From Agromyces intestinalis (GTDB lineage Bacteria > Actinomycetota > Actinomycetes > Actinomycetales > Microbacteriaceae): a stretch of DNA of 64,000 bases. The notes beneath the pieces were generated by a model. The model searched no databases. It was given only the letters and a program-made list of their open reading frames with translations, and was not told the origin of the DNA. Where the stretch lies: contig NZ_CP043505.1 in assembly GCF_008365295.1 (NCBI RefSeq), forward strand, positions 682,001-746,000, written 5' to 3'. The position numbers and the translations under genes were made by a program. Positions 10,767 to 19,271 of this stretch are shown in pieces; the stretch's first letter is position 1, and each line of letters begins with the position of its first letter.

Positions 10767-12047
10767 GTGACGGGGGCGAGACGACTGCTGCGCGTCGGCG
10801 GCGGATACGGCCTCTCGGTCGTCGTCAGCGGCATCGTCAGCATCGCCGTCATTCCCACGGTCATCATCGCTGCGGGCGAGCGCGCGTGGACCACCATCGC
10901 GGTCGCCCAGGCGGTAGCGGGCTTCGCCTACGTCATCGCCGCGTTCGGCTGGGGCGTCACCGGCCCCACCGAGGTCGCCGGGCTTCCGCCGGCCGCCAGA
11001 GGGCGGTACTTCTTCGACTCGTTGCTCAGTCGGGCGTGGCTGAACGCCGCCGCGGTCGCGATCTCCATCCCGCTGGCGATCCTGCTCGCCGGCGGCGACC
11101 CGGTGCTCGCCGCGCTGACCGTGACCAGCGGCATCCTCGTCGCACTCGGGTCGGGCTGGTTCTACGTCGGTGAGGGCAGCCCGTTGCGCTTCCTGCTGCT
11201 CGATACCCTGCCGCGTGTACTCGGCACCGTCGCCGGCGCGCTCGTGCTGATCGCCACGCGTGACGCTCGCTGGTTCGCCGCGCTGCAGCTGGCCGGCGTC
11301 GTCGTCGCCGCCGTGATCTGCGGCATCGACATCCTGCGCCGATACCGCGGCTGGTCGTTCACCGCCTCGCCCCGGCGCGCGCTGCACAACCTGCGCGGGC
11401 AGACCGCGCCGGTCACGATGGCCGCGACCACCTCGCTCTACGTCAACGTGCCGGTCATCATCGTGCAGCTCTTCCTGCCGAGCGCGACCGCGGTCTATGC
11501 GCTCGCCGAGCGGATGGTGCGGCTCGCACTGTACGCGACGCGGCCGATCGTGCAGGTCGCGCAGGGCTACGTGCCGGTTCCCGAACCTGAACGGCTCATC
11601 GGCCGCGCCCGCCGGGTCACGATGCTGGCGCTGGCGCTGGGGCTCGCGGGCGGCGTCGCATTCGCGGTGCTCGGCCCGTGGGCGAGCGGGGTGCTCTCGG
11701 GCGGCACGCTGCAGCTCTCGTGGGCGCTGGCCGGCGCGATGGCGGCGAACTTCGCCGCGTTGCTCGCCTCGCAGCTGACCGGCTTCGCGTGCCTCACCGC
11801 GCTCGGACTCGCCAAGGTGCTCGCCCGCAGCACGATCGTCGGTGCCGTCGTCGGCACGGTGCTGATGATCCCGCTCACGATCTGGTTCGGGGTGGTCGGC
11901 CTCGCGTGGGGGCTCGCCATCTCGGAGCTCGCGGTGCTCGGCGTGCAGCTCGCGGCGCTGCGCGTCGCGTTCCGACACCCCGAGCGGGTGCCCGATCGAT
12001 CGAACGTCGACACCGGCGCGCTCGAGCCTCCGGTGATCGAGCCCTGA
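10767..12047 (+). CDS. Wzx-like polysaccharide flippase (MOP superfamily)
   Basis: About 426 aa, with roughly 12 hydrophobic segments spread along the whole length and few charges, as in oligosaccharide flippases. The C-terminal tail is short and polar. Such proteins move undecaprenyl-linked sugar repeats across the membrane. The GTG at 10767 was chosen because a purine-rich ribosome site (GGCGGAAGGCGGGAG) lies just upstream; a GTG at 10731 is in frame too. A TACAGT -10-like hexamer is at 10712-10717. It could move the rhamnose- or galactose-containing unit made by the neighbouring genes. No clear Wzy polymerase is nearby. Confidence 0.75.
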   Translation: MTGARRLLRVGGGYGLSVVVSGIVSIAVIPTVIIAAGERAWTTIAVAQAVAGFAYVIAAFGWGVTGPTEVAGLPPAARGRYFFDSLLSRAWLNAAAVAISIPLAILLAGGDPVLAALTVTSGILVALGSGWFYVGEGSPLRFLLLDTLPRVLGTVAGALVLIATRDARWFAALQLAGVVVAAVICGIDILRRYRGWSFTASPRRALHNLRGQTAPVTMAATTSLYVNVPVIIVQLFLPSATAVYALAERMVRLALYATRPIVQVAQGYVPVPEPERLIGRARRVTMLALALGLAGGVAFAVLGPWASGVLSGGTLQLSWALAGAMAANFAALLASQLTGFACLTALGLAKVLARSTIVGAVVGTVLMIPLTIWFGVVGLAWGLAISELAVLGVQLAALRVAFRHPERVPDRSNVDTGALEPPVIEP

Positions 12048-12071
12048 GCAGACCCGGCTCGGAAGCCCCGA

Positions 12072-13370
12072 TCAGGCCACGGTGCCGCCGATGACCATGC
12101 GGGGCACGCCCGCCCACCGGGCGGGGTCGGTCGCATTCCGGCCGTCGACGAGCAGGCGGATGCCCGGCAGGTCGGCGGGCGCGAGGTCACGGTACACCGC
12201 GTGATCGGCCTGGAGGATCGCCGCGTCGACGGGCTCGCCGAGTGCGTACGGCTCCCACCCGAACCCGCGCAGCTCGTCGTCGCTGTACAGCGGGTCGTGC
12301 ACGCGCACGCTCGCTCCGCGGCGACGCAGTGCGTCGACCGTCGGGAACACGCCCGAGAACGCCGTCTCCTTCACTCCCCCGCGGTACGCCGCGCCGAGCA
12401 CCGCGACGGTGCGGCCGGCGAGGTCGCCGAGGAGCGACTCGGCCTGCACGACCGTGCGTTCGGGCATCGAGGCGTTGAGGATCCGCGCGGTGCGCACGAT
12501 GTCGGCCTCGGGGTCGGTCGCGAGGTAGAGCCGCGGGTAGACCGGGATGCAGTGGCCGCCGACGGCGATACCGGGCCGGTGGATGTGGCTGTAGGGCTGC
12601 GAGTTGCACGCCTCGATGACGCCGTAGACGTCGACGCCGACCTGGTCGGCGAACAGCGCGAACTGGTTCGCGAGCCCGATGTTGACGTCGCGGTAGGTGG
12701 TCTCGGCCAGCTTCGCGAGTTCGGCCGCCTCGGCGCTGCCCAGATCCCACACCCCGTTCGGGCGCGCCAGGTCGTCGCGCTCGTCGAACTCGAGCACCGA
12801 CTCGTAGAAGGCGCGCGCTCGCGCCGCGCCGCGTTCTCCGAGCGCGCCGATGAGCTTCGGGTAGCGACGCAGGTCGGCGAAGACGCGGCCGCTGAGCACC
12901 CGCTCGGGTGAGAACACGAGGTCGAAGTCCTCACCCTCGATCAGGCCCGATCCCGCCTCGATCATCGGCTTCCAACGGGTTCGGGTGGTGCCGACCGGCA
13001 GCGTGGTCTCGTACGAGACGAGCGTGCCGGGCGTGAGGTGCTCGGCGAGCGCGGCGGTCGCCGCGTCCATCCACCCGAAATCGGGCTCCCACGTGTCGTT
13101 ATCGACGAAGAGGGGCACCACCACGACGACCGCGTCGGCGCCGGGCACCGCGTCGGCGTAGTCGGTGGTCGCCCGCAGCCGGCCGCTCGGCACGAGGCGG
13201 CCGAGGCGCTCGGCGAGCCCCGCCTCGCCCGGGAAGGGTTCGCGACCGGCGTTGACCTGCGCCACCAGGTCGTCGTTGACGTCGACGCCGACGACCTCGT
13301 GGCCGCGTTCGGCGAACTGGGTCGCGAGCGGGAGTCCGATCTTGCCGAGGGCGATGACTGCGATTCGCAC
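12072..13370 (-). CDS. UDP-N-acetylhexosamine 6-dehydrogenase (WbpA/WecC type)
   Basis: 432 aa nucleotide-sugar dehydrogenase. 'IAVIALGKIGLPLATQFAERG' is the N-terminal NAD site (with Ala where Gly is common), 'AELAKLAETTYRDVNIGLAN' is the central helix, 'GVGGHCIP'-like 'GIAVGGHCIPVYP' holds the catalytic Cys, and a second Rossmann domain follows. The enzyme oxidises C6 of UDP-GlcNAc (WbpA) or UDP-ManNAc (WecC) to the uronate. The locus also holds homologues of WbpB, WbpE, WbpD and a 2-epimerase, which favours a WbpA role, but ManNAcA synthesis is possible. Its GTG start lies 6 nt after a TAGACT box. Confidence 0.85.
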   Translation of the reverse strand: MRIAVIALGKIGLPLATQFAERGHEVVGVDVNDDLVAQVNAGREPFPGEAGLAERLGRLVPSGRLRATTDYADAVPGADAVVVVVPLFVDNDTWEPDFGWMDAATAALAEHLTPGTLVSYETTLPVGTTRTRWKPMIEAGSGLIEGEDFDLVFSPERVLSGRVFADLRRYPKLIGALGERGAARARAFYESVLEFDERDDLARPNGVWDLGSAEAAELAKLAETTYRDVNIGLANQFALFADQVGVDVYGVIEACNSQPYSHIHRPGIAVGGHCIPVYPRLYLATDPEADIVRTARILNASMPERTVVQAESLLGDLAGRTVAVLGAAYRGGVKETAFSGVFPTVDALRRRGASVRVHDPLYSDDELRGFGWEPYALGEPVDAAILQADHAVYRDLAPADLPGIRLLVDGRNATDPARWAGVPRMVIGGTVA

Positions 13371-13376
13371 CGGGCA

Positions 13377-13382
13377 AGTCTA
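13377..13382 (-). promoter_or_regulatory. -10 hexamer TAGACT for the UDP-sugar dehydrogenase
   Basis: TAGACT ends 6 nt before the GTG start at 13370, as in leaderless promoters. Its TAG is also the stop codon of the upstream acyltransferase gene, so stop codon and promoter are the same bases. Confidence 0.45.
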
Positions 13383-14516
13383 GTTCGCGCGCCGACGCCT
13401 GCCGGCCGTGGCCTCGATGTCGGCGGTCGCCTCACCGGGCCCCGCCGCTGCGGGCCGCAGCACGCGGTCCCGGAGTCCGGCGGGCGGTTCGAAGATCCAC
13501 CGGAACCCGGCGCGGCCCGACAGCGCGAACAGGGCGGTCGAGAGTCCGACCGCGCAGGCGACGACGAGCGGCACGACGATGAGCGTCACGGCGCCGTACT
13601 CGAGCGGCAGTCGCCAGCCCGTCTGGGCGTCGACCACGTCGGCCAGCACCGCGAGCAGTTCGAAGGCGAACGCGTGCACGAGGTAGATCGGCAGGGTACG
13701 CGCCGCGAGGTATCGCCCGGCGCGCGCCACCGGGGCCCACCGGGATGCCGCGGAGCTCAGCAGCACGAGCGCGGCGACGCCCGTGAGCGAGGCGAGCGTC
13801 GTGCCGAGCATCGTGACCCCGACGCCGAGCTGCCACCAGGTCACGGCGACGAACGCGGCGAGTGCGACGATGCCCGCAGCGCCGTGCAGGCGTGCGAAAC
13901 CGAGCACGAACGTGCGGGCGAAGCATCCGAGCAGGAACCAGAAGCCGAACGCCATCCAGCGATCCAGGTTGGCCGCGAGCACCGGCAGACCGAGCACCGC
14001 GAGCTGCGGCGTGATGAGCGACCGCAACCCGAACGCGACGACGCCCGAGACCACGACCGCCGCCACCGGATGGCGGCGCACGAGTCGCGCGACGACGAGG
14101 CACACCACCAGCGCCGGCAGATACCAGTAGTGCAGGCCGCCCAGCACGAGCCCCGCACCGGCCGTGCCGGCGAGCGCCATCGGGTCGGCGGGGTCGGAGC
14201 GGAGCATCCAGACCGGCGCGACGAGCGCCGTCCAGATCGCGAACGGCCACAGCAGGTCGAGGAACCGGGTGCCCGCCAGCCTCCGCCAGGGGCGTTCGAC
14301 GGCCCGCGCGGCGAGCACACCGGACACGAGGAAGAACAGCGGGATACGCACCGGGATGAGCGCGGTGCTGAGGACCGCCCACGGAGCGAGACCGGCGATG
14401 TTCAGCCCCGGCGCCACGTCGCGCAGGAACCAGTCGGTCGTGTGGAACAGCACGATCAGCACGATCGCGGTCGCCTTGGCGACGTCGAGCCAAGCGATGC
14501 GGTCGGTGTGCGTCAC
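13380..14516 (-). CDS. Acyltransferase 3 family membrane protein
   Basis: 378 aa, about 10 hydrophobic segments. The N-terminal 'RIAWLDVAKATAIVLIVLFH' matches the first helix of acyltransferase 3 proteins, including the catalytic His. Family knowledge: these proteins O-acetylate extracytoplasmic sugars, with relatives close to fucose 4-O-acetylase. The GTG at 14516 is preceded by AGGAG with 7 nt spacing, which decides the start over upstream in-frame codons. The gene is divergent from a second acyltransferase at 14597. Confidence 0.8.
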   Translation of the reverse strand: MTHTDRIAWLDVAKATAIVLIVLFHTTDWFLRDVAPGLNIAGLAPWAVLSTALIPVRIPLFFLVSGVLAARAVERPWRRLAGTRFLDLLWPFAIWTALVAPVWMLRSDPADPMALAGTAGAGLVLGGLHYWYLPALVVCLVVARLVRRHPVAAVVVSGVVAFGLRSLITPQLAVLGLPVLAANLDRWMAFGFWFLLGCFARTFVLGFARLHGAAGIVALAAFVAVTWWQLGVGVTMLGTTLASLTGVAALVLLSSAASRWAPVARAGRYLAARTLPIYLVHAFAFELLAVLADVVDAQTGWRLPLEYGAVTLIVVPLVVACAVGLSTALFALSGRAGFRWIFEPPAGLRDRVLRPAAAGPGEATADIEATAGRRRRAN

Positions 14517-14583
14517 GATGCTTCTCCTGGTGGCCCCCGGCGGAGAGGGTAACATCCCAGCCTTGGCGCGCTCTCGACGCCGG

Positions 14584-14589
14584 TACACT
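14584..14589 (+). promoter_or_regulatory. -10 hexamer TACACT, leaderless-type
   Basis: TACACT ends 7 nt before the GTG start of the plus-strand acyltransferase at 14597. Confidence 0.45.
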
Positions 14590-14596
14590 GCCGAGG

Positions 14597-15871
14597 GTGA
14601 CCCAGGCCGCCTCCATCGCCCACGCGCCGCGCCTCGACGCGATCACCGGGCTGCGCTGGTGGGCGGCGTTCGCGGTCTTCGGGTACCACTTCATGGTCTT
14701 CGCACCGCTGCCCAACGCGGCGGCGTCAGTACTGCAGTTCGGGCACTTCGGCGTGACCTTCTTCTTCGTGCTGTCGGGGTTCGTGCTCACCTGGTCGATG
14801 CGCGACGGCACGGCGAAGCGCACGTTCTACTGGCGGCGCTTCGCACGCATCTACCCGCTGCACCTGATCACCCTGCTCGCGGCGATCCCCGTGTTCTACC
14901 GGTTCGACCCCGACCCCGCCGACTGGTGGATCAAGCCGTTCTCGGTGGGCGTGCTCGCGCTGTCGTTCCTGCTCCTGCAGGGCTGGTCGCGCGACCCGGC
15001 GATCCTGTTCTCGGGCAACCCCGCGGCGTGGACCCTCACCGCGGAGATGTTCTTCTATGCGCTGCATCCGTTCATCGCTGCGCTGGTGCGCCGCTGCTCC
15101 AAGCGCGCCGCGCTGTGGGTCGCGGTCGGCGTCGTGTCTTTCGCCGCGGCGACGCGGCTCGCCATCGAGTTCGCGCCGGGCGGGTGGCTCGCCGGGCTGC
15201 CGTGGCCCGTGCTGCGCCTGAACGAGTTCGTGCTCGGGATGGCGCTGGCGTGGGCGTTCCGTCAGGGCTGGCGGCCCCGCCTGCACCCGCTGATCCCGGT
15301 CGCCGGCCTCGCGGCGTACTTCGCCCTCATCGGCCCGGGCGACCATGTGCCCGCCGTCGAGCCGGTCGGGCTGATCGTCGAGCCGTACGCGAGCGAGGTG
15401 GTGACGGTGCTCTGCGCCGCGCTCATCGTCGCCACGGCGTCACGCGAGCTGCGAGGTCTCGCCCGATGGACGCGCACCCGACCGATCGTGGCGCTCGGCG
15501 AGTGGTCGTTCGCGTTCTACCTCGTGCACGCCACGATCATCTACGGCGCGCTCGAACTCGTCGGTCCGCAGCCCGCGGGGTGGGCGAACCTGGGCTGGGC
15601 GGCAGTGCTGCTCGCGATCGCCATCGGCGTCTCCGGCGCGCTGCACGTCTGGTTCGAACGTCCCGTCGAACAGCGCCTGCGCCGGTGGCAGCAGGCGCGG
15701 TTCGACGCACGCCGCGCAGCGCGCGCCGCGCGCCGGAAGGGCGACTCGGGTGCGCCGCACCAGCGCGACGCGCAGGACGCCTCGCAGCCCGGTGCCGTCG
15801 CGGATGCCTCGCAGCCCGGCGTCACCGAGGGTGCCTCGCCGTCGACGCCGCAGCGGACGCGGCGGGGCTGA
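14597..15871 (+). CDS. OafA/YrhL-type acyltransferase 3 family protein
   Basis: 424 aa. 'RLDAITGLRWWAAFAVFGYH' at the N-terminus is the classic OafA first helix with catalytic His, followed by 'FGVTFFFVLSGFVLTW' and 'FYWRRFARIYPLHL' with the conserved Arg-Arg pair. About ten membrane helices are present. It probably O-acetylates a surface glycan. The last 60 residues are low-complexity and contain a short repeat (ASQPG twice) encoded by near-identical DNA around 15780-15835. GTG start, probably leaderless. It is convergent with the epimerase gene. Confidence 0.88.
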   Translation: MTQAASIAHAPRLDAITGLRWWAAFAVFGYHFMVFAPLPNAAASVLQFGHFGVTFFFVLSGFVLTWSMRDGTAKRTFYWRRFARIYPLHLITLLAAIPVFYRFDPDPADWWIKPFSVGVLALSFLLLQGWSRDPAILFSGNPAAWTLTAEMFFYALHPFIAALVRRCSKRAALWVAVGVVSFAAATRLAIEFAPGGWLAGLPWPVLRLNEFVLGMALAWAFRQGWRPRLHPLIPVAGLAAYFALIGPGDHVPAVEPVGLIVEPYASEVVTVLCAALIVATASRELRGLARWTRTRPIVALGEWSFAFYLVHATIIYGALELVGPQPAGWANLGWAAVLLAIAIGVSGALHVWFERPVEQRLRRWQQARFDARRAARAARRKGDSGAPHQRDAQDASQPGAVADASQPGVTEGASPSTPQRTRRG

Positions 15872-15881
15872 CGCCGACCGA

Positions 15882-16946
15882 TCAGCTCCGGGCGACGAGC
15901 TCGGCGATGACCCGCTCGGCGGCGTGCCCGTCGCCGTAGGGTGTGGCGTCCGTCGGCTGCGGCGCGGGTCGCGAGACGACCGCGGGCAGGTCGGCCGGGT
16001 CGGGGACGAGCACATTCCATCCCAGTTCGATCGTCTCGACCCACTCGGTCTCGGTGCGCACCGTGGTGCACGGCACCCGAAGCAGGAACGCCTCCTTCTG
16101 GAGCCCGCCCGAGTCGGTTACGACACCGCCGCTCGCCAGGGCCGCAGCCAGCAGATCGCCGTAGGCGAGCGGCGGGTGCACGACGAGCCCGCCGCGGTCG
16201 AGTCGGATGCTGTGCTCGGCCGCCTTCGCGACCACGCGCGGATGCGCGAGCAGCACGACGGGGCGTCCGCATGCGGCGAGCCCGTCGACCACTGCCTGCA
16301 GGCGCACGGGGTCGTCGGTGTTCTCGGCGCGGTGGATGGTGGCGACGAGGAACTCCCCGGGCTCGAGCCCGAGCTCGTCGACGAGCGACGACCCTCGGCC
16401 CGACGTCGACTCGCGCACGACCCGCAGCACATCGGTCATGACGTCCCCGACGAGCACCGTGCGCGATGCGAGGCCCTCGCCGGCCAGGTGGTCGACCGCG
16501 ACCCGGGTCGGCGCGAGCAGCAGGTCGGCCGCGTGGTCGGTGAGCACCCGGTTGTGCTCTTCGGGCATGCGGCGGTTGAACGAGCGCAGCCCCGCCTCGA
16601 GATGGGCGATCGGCAGGTGCAGCTTCACCGCCGAGAGCGCGGCCGCGAGCGTCGAGTTCGTGTCGCCGTAGACCAGCACCCAGTCGGGCCGGTGCTCGTC
16701 GAGCACCGCGTCGAGCGCGCCGAGCATCGCGCCGGTCTGCACGCCGTGCGTGCCGGAGCCGACCCCCAGGTGCACGTCGGGGGCCGGGATGCCGAGCTCG
16801 GTGAAGAAGACGTCCGAGAGCATCGGGTCGTAGTGCTGCCCGGTGTGCACGATGACGTGCTCGACACGCGCCTGCGCGGCGGCATGTGCGACGGCCGCGA
16901 GCTTCACGAACTGGGGGCGGGCACCGACGACGCTCAGGAGTTTCAC
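15882..16946 (-). CDS. wecB: UDP-N-acetylglucosamine 2-epimerase, non-hydrolysing
   Basis: 354 aa. 'LLSVVGARPQFVKLAAV' and 'IVHTGQHYDPMLSDVFF' are the WecB/MnaA signatures, followed by 'VYGDTNSTLA', 'IAHLEAGLRSFNRRMPEE' and 'VTDSGGLQKEAFLL'. It interconverts UDP-GlcNAc and UDP-ManNAc. In the WbpI branch the same fold acts on UDP-GlcNAc3NAcA to give the manno isomer; the presence of WbpB, WbpE and WbpD homologues makes that equally possible here. GTG start with a TACACT -10 box 8 nt upstream. Confidence 0.9.
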   Translation of the reverse strand: MKLLSVVGARPQFVKLAAVAHAAAQARVEHVIVHTGQHYDPMLSDVFFTELGIPAPDVHLGVGSGTHGVQTGAMLGALDAVLDEHRPDWVLVYGDTNSTLAAALSAVKLHLPIAHLEAGLRSFNRRMPEEHNRVLTDHAADLLLAPTRVAVDHLAGEGLASRTVLVGDVMTDVLRVVRESTSGRGSSLVDELGLEPGEFLVATIHRAENTDDPVRLQAVVDGLAACGRPVVLLAHPRVVAKAAEHSIRLDRGGLVVHPPLAYGDLLAAALASGGVVTDSGGLQKEAFLLRVPCTTVRTETEWVETIELGWNVLVPDPADLPAVVSRPAPQPTDATPYGDGHAAERVIAELVARS

Positions 16947-16954
16947 GATGGTCG

Positions 16955-16960
16955 AGTGTA
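16955..16960 (-). promoter_or_regulatory. -10 hexamer TACACT for the 2-epimerase
   Basis: Minus-strand TACACT ends 8 nt before the GTG start at 16946, which suggests a leaderless or near-leaderless message. A plus-strand promoter for the divergent GT2 gene lies 24 bp away. Confidence 0.4.
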
Positions 16961-16983
16961 ATCGGCTGCCGGTGTCGCGCTGC

Positions 16984-16989
16984 TAGCGT
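16984..16989 (+). promoter_or_regulatory. -10 hexamer TAGCGT upstream of a short ORF and GT2
   Basis: TAGCGT ends 6 nt before an ATG at 16996 that opens a six-codon ORF leading into the GT2 gene. Spacing fits a leaderless transcript starting at that ATG. Confidence 0.35.
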
Positions 16990-16995
16990 GGATCC

Positions 16996-17016
16996 ATGCC
17001 GGCGGTGATCAGGTGA
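16996..17016 (+). CDS. Six-codon upstream ORF (MPAVIR) coupled to GT2
   Basis: ATG-CCG-GCG-GTG-ATC-AGG-TGA. Its stop overlaps the GTG start of the following glycosyltransferase as GTGA, the same geometry as real gene junctions in this window. It sits 6 nt after a -10 hexamer. It may serve to load ribosomes for a start codon with no ribosome-binding site. It could equally be chance. Confidence 0.3.
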   Translation: MPAVIR

Positions 17017-18089
17017 GCCCCGATGCGCCCCGGGTCGACGTGGTGGTGGCGGTCCACTCGCCCGAACGCCCCATCGAGCGTGCGGTCGCCTCCGCCCTCG
17101 CCAACCGTGCGCCGCTGCGCGTGACGGTGGTCGCCCACAACACCGATCCCGCGGCGATCGCGACTCGGCTCGGTGCGCGGGCCGACGACCCGAGGGTGCG
17201 GATGCTGGCGCTCGACGACGGTATCCCCAGCCCGGCGGGTCCGTTCAACCTCGGACTCGCCGAGGCGACGGCCGAGTTCACCTCGGTGCTCGGATCCGAC
17301 GACGCGTTCGAGCCCCGAGCCGTCGACGCATGGCTGGCGGTCGCCGATCGCGATCGGGCGAGTGCCGTCGTCGCCCGCCTCCGGCACGTGGGCGGCCGCG
17401 CGGCACCGACTCCCCCGACCCGCCCGTTCCGACGGCGGCTCGATCCCGTCCGCGATCGACTCGCCTACCGCAGCGCACCGCTCGGCCTCGTCTCTCGGGC
17501 CGCTTTCGGCGAGCTCCGATTCGCCGAGCACCTGCCCAGCGGCGAGGACATCCCCTACGTCGCGGCCGTCTGGTACTCGGGCGAGCGCATCTCGTACGAT
17601 CGCCGCGGGCCGGGCTACCTCGTGCACGCCGACGCGGCCGAGCGCGTCACGCACGCACCCATGGGCATCGCCGCCGAGTTCGGGTACCTGCCCCACGTAC
17701 TCGGATCCGAGGTGCTCGCGCGCTCCGAGGCATCCGCTCGATCGGCGCTCGCGATCAAGCTGCTGCGCGTGAACCTGTTCGGCGCCGTGCGCAATCGGCC
17801 CGAACCCGCGCGGTGGACCGACGCCGAGCGTCGCGCCCTCGCCGACGCCGCGGCGACCATCATCTCGGCGGGCGGCGGCATCGAACGCGTGCTGTCGCGC
17901 CGCGAGCGCGACCTGCTGGATGCCGCGCTCGACCCCGCGAGGCCGACCGAGGCGCTCCTCGCCGCCGACCGACGGCGCCGAGCCCGGCTCGCGCCGGGCT
18001 CGCTGGTGCCGAGGTCGCTCGGCTCGCTGGCCCACCGAGAGGCGCCGATCAGGTTCTCGGCCGCGTCCGCGCTCGCGCTGCTGCGCTGA
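17013..18089 (+). CDS. Glycosyltransferase family 2 (358 aa paralogue)
   Basis: 358 aa. The N-terminus 'VDVVVAVHSPERPIERAVASAL' and later 'SVLGSDDAFEPRAVDAWL' mark a GT2 GT-A domain with an SDD metal site. The C-terminal half is helical. It is paralogous along its full length to the minus-strand protein at 20544-21620 (also 358 aa), which shares 'RPFRR.RLDPVRDRL.YR.APLGL' and 'AIKL.R'. The start is GTG without a ribosome-binding site, overlapping a tiny upstream ORF. The sugar is unknown. It is convergent with the GT block at 18099. Confidence 0.8.
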   Translation: MSPDAPRVDVVVAVHSPERPIERAVASALANRAPLRVTVVAHNTDPAAIATRLGARADDPRVRMLALDDGIPSPAGPFNLGLAEATAEFTSVLGSDDAFEPRAVDAWLAVADRDRASAVVARLRHVGGRAAPTPPTRPFRRRLDPVRDRLAYRSAPLGLVSRAAFGELRFAEHLPSGEDIPYVAAVWYSGERISYDRRGPGYLVHADAAERVTHAPMGIAAEFGYLPHVLGSEVLARSEASARSALAIKLLRVNLFGAVRNRPEPARWTDAERRALADAAATIISAGGGIERVLSRRERDLLDAALDPARPTEALLAADRRRRARLAPGSLVPRSLGSLAHREAPIRFSAASALALLR

Positions 18090-18098
18090 ACGCGGCGC

Positions 18099-19271
18099 TC
18101 ACGCGAACAGGAAGCGCTCCTCGAGCACCCGTCGCGACATCCGCCCGTCGTGCACCTCGCGAACGAACGCGGGACCCGACCTCGCGATCGCGCGGAAGCG
18201 ATCGGGGTCGGCGACGATTTCGAGCAGCACCTCGCGCAGCGAGGCGATGCCGGCCTCGACGATCGGCAGCACCTGCCCCGTCTCAGCCTCGACGTCGGCG
18301 CGCGTGCGGTCGCTCACGTGCGACACGACCAGCCTGCCGGCCGCCATCGCCTCGCACGCCGCGACGCCGTAGTCGCCGAGGCGGAACTGATCGAGCACGA
18401 TGTCGGCCGCGCCGAACAGCTCGGGCATCCGCGCGTGCTCGACGCCGCTGATCGTCGCGTACTCGATCACGCCGGCGTCGTGCAACTCCTGCAGCACGGG
18501 CGTGATCTCGGCGGTGCCCTTCACGAGCGGGTTGGACGGCACGTGCACGACGCGCGGGCGGGCGCGCTCGAGCACCGGCTCGTCACGCTGCCAGGTCTCG
18601 ACGTCGATGACGACGGGCAGCAGGTGTGCATCCGGCACGTCGAGCATGAGACCCGGCGTCGACACGAACACCGGCACATCCAGCGCTTCGAGCACCGCGA
18701 GGTTGCCGAGCACCACCTGCTCGAGGCGCTCGACCGGCACCCATTCGTCATTGTGGAACGGCGACCACGGGTCGGCGGCCGCGTGCCGCGACGGCAACCG
18801 GATGTCGGAGCCGTGGCAGAGCATCGCGACCCGCACGCCGAGCGCCTGGATCGCGCGTGCCTGCTCGAGCACGTCGCCGCCGAGGAGGCTGCCGAGCGGT
18901 TGCATCTCGGCCTCGATGAGCATGTGCGTGAACCGCTCGCCGAGCGCCCGCAGCTGCGCCCGCTGCCAGGTGCGCGAGTGGCCGGCGATGCGACCGGGCA
19001 CCGGGTAGTCGACCGGGTACCCGAACGGGTTGATCGAGTCGTAGACCATGTTCATGGCCGACACCCGCGGGTTCTGCTCGACCGCCCGCGCCCATCGATA
19101 GCCCTGGCCGGCATAGTTCGCCGGCGCGATCATGAGCCGCACCGGGCGGTCGTCCGGCTCGGGCGGCAGCGGAACGCGCTCGCCCCGCAGGCGGGCGATG
19201 GCGACCGCGAGCGGATCGCGGATCCACGACGGCAGACGCCGCCAGAGGTCGAGTGTCGTCGGGCGGCTCAT
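18099..19271 (-). CDS. Glycosyltransferase, 'PANYAGQG' family (copy A)
   Basis: 390 aa. Near residue 50 it has 'RLMIAPANYAGQGYRWARAV'. The middle has 'LCHGSDIRLPSRHA' and 'FVSTPGLMLDVPDAHLLPVV', and the C-terminal half 'VLDQFRLGDYGVAACEAMAA', the GT-B donor-binding region with the Glu of the GT4-type EX7E area. Copies B (19268-20527) and C (24581-25795) share all four blocks. It is the last gene of the ten-gene minus-strand operon, and its ATG overlaps the stop of copy B by 4 bp. Acceptor and donor are unknown. Confidence 0.75.
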   Translation of the reverse strand: MSRPTTLDLWRRLPSWIRDPLAVAIARLRGERVPLPPEPDDRPVRLMIAPANYAGQGYRWARAVEQNPRVSAMNMVYDSINPFGYPVDYPVPGRIAGHSRTWQRAQLRALGERFTHMLIEAEMQPLGSLLGGDVLEQARAIQALGVRVAMLCHGSDIRLPSRHAAADPWSPFHNDEWVPVERLEQVVLGNLAVLEALDVPVFVSTPGLMLDVPDAHLLPVVIDVETWQRDEPVLERARPRVVHVPSNPLVKGTAEITPVLQELHDAGVIEYATISGVEHARMPELFGAADIVLDQFRLGDYGVAACEAMAAGRLVVSHVSDRTRADVEAETGQVLPIVEAGIASLREVLLEIVADPDRFRAIARSGPAFVREVHDGRMSRRVLEERFLFA

